Source: Cristatella mucedo | Lineage: Eukaryota; Bryozoa; Phylactolaemata; Cristatellidae | Length of the DNA stretch: 60,000 nt | Direction: 5' to 3' | Assembly (NCBI GenBank): GCA_009760855.2 | Contig: WPIO01000063.1 | Location: 229,001-289,000, forward strand | Shown here: positions 57,451 through 60,000 of the stretch, piece after piece | Position numbering within the stretch: the stretch's first letter is position 1 | Layout of the letters: every line of letters starts with the position of its first letter | Program-made: the position numbers and the translations under genes | The notes under the pieces: model-generated | Told to the model about the DNA's origin: nothing | The model's database searches: none | What the model saw: only the letters and a program-made list of their open reading frames with translations

Positions 57451-58070
57451 AGAACAAGACCTATATGCTTTTGTATAGCACCGAAGTGAACTTGTCTTTT
57501 TCCTGTGTGCTTTGCTTACCTGTGTGTGATTAGGTGTGTTGCTGACGGGAGTACTACTGGCCAGAACTACTGGCCACAGACCACGGTTATCTTTTAGTGA
57601 GCTTTTGCATGCTTATCTATGTCATATTTGCATGCTTTTGCATTTTTTCAGAGCAGTATACCTTGCTTTTAAAAAACTTTTGGCTCTTGCTTCCCTTGCA
57701 GTGAATTGTAAAGCACATGAATAGAGACTCAGTTCATACTTCCTTTGCAGCAAATGTAAATTGCCTAAAAAGAGATCAAGCTCTATGAGGGTGCTATACA
57801 ACTGTATTATTATTACTACCATTACTATTAGAGTGCTATACAAGATATTATTATATGGAAACACGGCTTAGTTCAAGAATCCTTGAATTTCGTGAAAAGC
57901 TCACAGATCTTGTCGTGGAGCATACAAGGTCGTTTCTTGCGTGCCTAACTGCAGCCGAGCAGCACTCATTTCGAAATTCTCTTCTTTTCGAAAGCTGACA
58001 AAAGACATTGCATTTGTAATAGTCAAAGAGTTTCTTACTACCAATGAGTGGCAATTTACTTTCGTCGGTA

Positions 58071-58180
<110 letters not shown>

Positions 58181-58186
58181 TGCCCT

Positions 58187-58304
58187 GGGATAGCTTAATC
58201 TCTATTCAGGCACTTCAGACACACCACGGGGCTCGAGCCCACGACCTCGGCCAGGCCTTGGTCGGGGCGAGCACCTTAACCACTGGGACAAACCAGCTCG
58301 GCAT
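58187..58304 (-). repeat. SINE family A copy
   Basis: Minus strand: gccgagctggtttgtcccag, tggttaaggtgctcgccccg, B box gtgggctcgagcccc, then gcctgaatagagattaagct merging into AT repeats. Confidence 0.92.
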
Positions 58305-58584
58305 AGCTCAGTTGTCATAGCTCATTGTCAGCTGTTGGGTGAGCATGAACGCTGGAGGTGTGCCACTTAGTGTTGGCTGTCATTAAAGGTCCTTCACGGC
58401 ACCGTGGGAACTGAACATGCCCGGACCGTACTAGCACCGACTGTAGTACCTGGTAAGCTGCCGAGTAACTGCGTGAGAGTGCAAAGCATAGCTCTTCTCT
58501 CCTGCCAAAGTATGATGATCTTCGGGAGAGCTTGTCGTCATGTTAGGATATATTGCGTGGATGGCCGGAGTGTCCAACCGGGGC

Positions 58585-58751
58585 CCCAAACCAGGCTTTA
58601 GGTGCTTGCACGTCATGACCCAGGCTGCTGGCTCCGAGGCCTGCAGCTGACATGACAACTCCTTATTGCCGGCTGCATGCGGTCGCAATAGTCCCTAAGG
58701 TTATTCTGCCACGATATAAAAATGAGGCTGTTGAACTAGCAGATCTTTTGC
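58585..58751 (+). repeat. SINE family B copy, diverged
   Basis: Head aggctttaggtgcttgcacg, degraded B box, body gctgcatgcggtcgcaatag and tail gaggctgttgaactagcaga. Confidence 0.75.
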
Positions 58752-59247
58752 TGGTGCCACTAAACCCATTTCAGCATACTCCTTCAAGATCCACCTTATG
58801 CAGCACTCGGGTTTCAGAATCACCTCTCCATTCCTCTATGAGGTCCCTTTCGTCAAGCTTACCACTCTGCCCGTGGTGATGGTATCATGCCGCTTTGACT
58901 GTGGCGTTATAAACGCTGACACCTGATGTAATCCGGACACAGGCTGGCAGCCCTGATAGAGTCCTTCCTGCTTTGGCACATACATGAGTGCATGACTACA
59001 TCCACAGCTAACCGCTATAGCAAGCTGACTCTGTCCTTTGAAAAATGGCAAAGTTTCAATTTCAAACCGCACAATTTCTACAAAAAACCTGCAAGTGCCC
59101 ACGAGGTTTCATGGCTTAACAAGCATGCAAGCATGTGCAGAGCATTCTGATAAGGCCGCGGTGCACAGGAAAGAGGGTAGGGCAACACCGAGGATTAAAG
59201 GCACACATACCACCAGCGCACTCGGGGTACCACCATCATCCCCTTAC

Positions 59248-59380
59248 CCTTCACGAGCTCGACAGAAAATACATCCATTTTTTCGATCCTTTTCTCCAGC
59301 TCATATTCGGCCGAAGCAGCGACCGGGTCAATGTCCATATTCCTTCGATCGTAGTCTTCTTTAGAGAACGTTCCATAGAC
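59248..59380 (-). CDS. PPP1R9: neurabin-like exon: PP1-contact segment before PDZ
   Basis: 133 bp, acceptor gttttag, donor gaagg|gtaagg, phase 0 to 1. It encodes [15 protein letters not shown] then [18 protein letters not shown], which follows the RVxF motif in spinophilin/neurabin and packs along PP1 in the known complexes. The YDRRN and [11 protein letters not shown] strings are near-identical to vertebrate proteins. The RVxF exon is not within the remaining 620 bases, most of which are LINE sequence. Confidence 0.93.
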
Positions 59381-59559
59381 CTAAAACATGCAGTCGCAAT
59401 TGATCAACCAAGGTAGCAACATCATAAGCATGGGAGTGCACAGCAAGAGGCCACTGGTTCTCGAGGCCCTTTTACTGCATGGGTCGTTTGATAGTATCAA
59501 ACAATAGTAACATCAATCGCAGCTGTTTATGGTGGGCAGTTCTTAGGAGAGAAGGCATG

Positions 59560-59841
59560 AATAAAAACACCTATTTAGGGCAGCATTTAGTGGGTCCCTG
59601 TGATTCGTCCTTTATGTGATGATGCGTGCTGACACTGTGCATGCTGCCACTAACCACATTTGCATGCTGACCCTGTGCATGTCACCCCTAACCATATTGT
59701 TCATTTTGTTTGTTTTTCAAGCATGATTTTACTTACCATTCAATTGCATGTCCCTTTGCAGCAAATGTAAAGCACCTAGAAAGAGATTAAGTTCTCCGAG
59801 GGCGCTTTATCAAGTGCATTATTATTATTATTATCATTATG
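59560..59841 (+). mobile_element. L2-like LINE, 3' end
   Basis: aaaaacacctatttagggca, cagcatttagtgggtccctg, down to gcaaatgtaaagcacctaga, aagagattaagttctccgag and gcattattattattattatc. 5'-truncated, as is usual for LINE insertions. Confidence 0.85.
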
Positions 59842-60000
59842 AATAACGTGTCAGAGATCAAACGATTGACCACATATTTCCCAAGCGATTGACCGAATGT
59901 GTCACAGATAAACGAGCTACTTTGTCAGGCAAGGTTCATGGAAGTGACCTAGCAATGAATAAGCAGCCTCACAAAGAAACCATTGGCCATGAGGGATTGT

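Overview
This window is a repeat-rich piece of an animal (metazoan) nuclear genome. Genes are broken into short GC-rich exons with GT-AG introns, two recognisable genes are metazoan in character, and most of the sequence is degenerate SINEs, L2-like LINEs, DNA transposons and long dinucleotide microsatellites. The host looks like an invertebrate bilaterian; I cannot name the phylum. No bacterial, CRISPR, phage or operon-type organisation is present.

Layout. (1) 1-1345 (+): an exon of an unrecognised Ala/Ser/Pro-rich, probably nuclear, protein, opening with a coding 24-bp minisatellite. (2) 2991-3780 (-): four small exons with compatible phases that look like the 3' end of another unrecognised Ala/Ser-rich gene. 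(3) About 3.9-27.5 kb: no confident host gene. It holds two tRNA-derived SINE families, LINE relics, two inverted copies of an uncharacterised multicopy invertebrate gene-like element (13.4-15.1 and 20.2-21.8 kb), a satellite-like repeat, AT microsatellites and a perfect 19-bp hairpin. (4) 27575-28683 (-): the 5' part of elongin B, with a start-codon-only first exon and a promoter carrying CRE, TATA-like and YY1-like motifs. (5) 29-37.5 kb: transposon territory, including a hAT transposase pseudogene split by a SINE, two good L2-like LINE relics and satellite repeats. (6) 38074-59380 (-): the 3' two thirds of a neurabin/spinophilin-type gene (PP1-contact segment, PDZ, long Pro/Ala/Gly insert, coiled coil, SAM, stop), 14 exons found; its 5' exons lie beyond the right edge.

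The neurabin/spinophilin gene would make a scaffold that targets protein phosphatase 1 to actin-rich sites. Elongin B is a ubiquitin-like subunit of Elongin BC, used in transcription elongation and cullin-RING ligases. Nothing in the sequence ties the two together functionally.

The most notable points are: a short hAT element very like the SPIN family, which is known for horizontal transfer between vertebrates and invertebrates, in a neurabin intron; SINE 3' tails that match the local L2-like LINE tail; several nested insertions; and inverted duplicates of an intron-containing element. I found no clearly new biological system.
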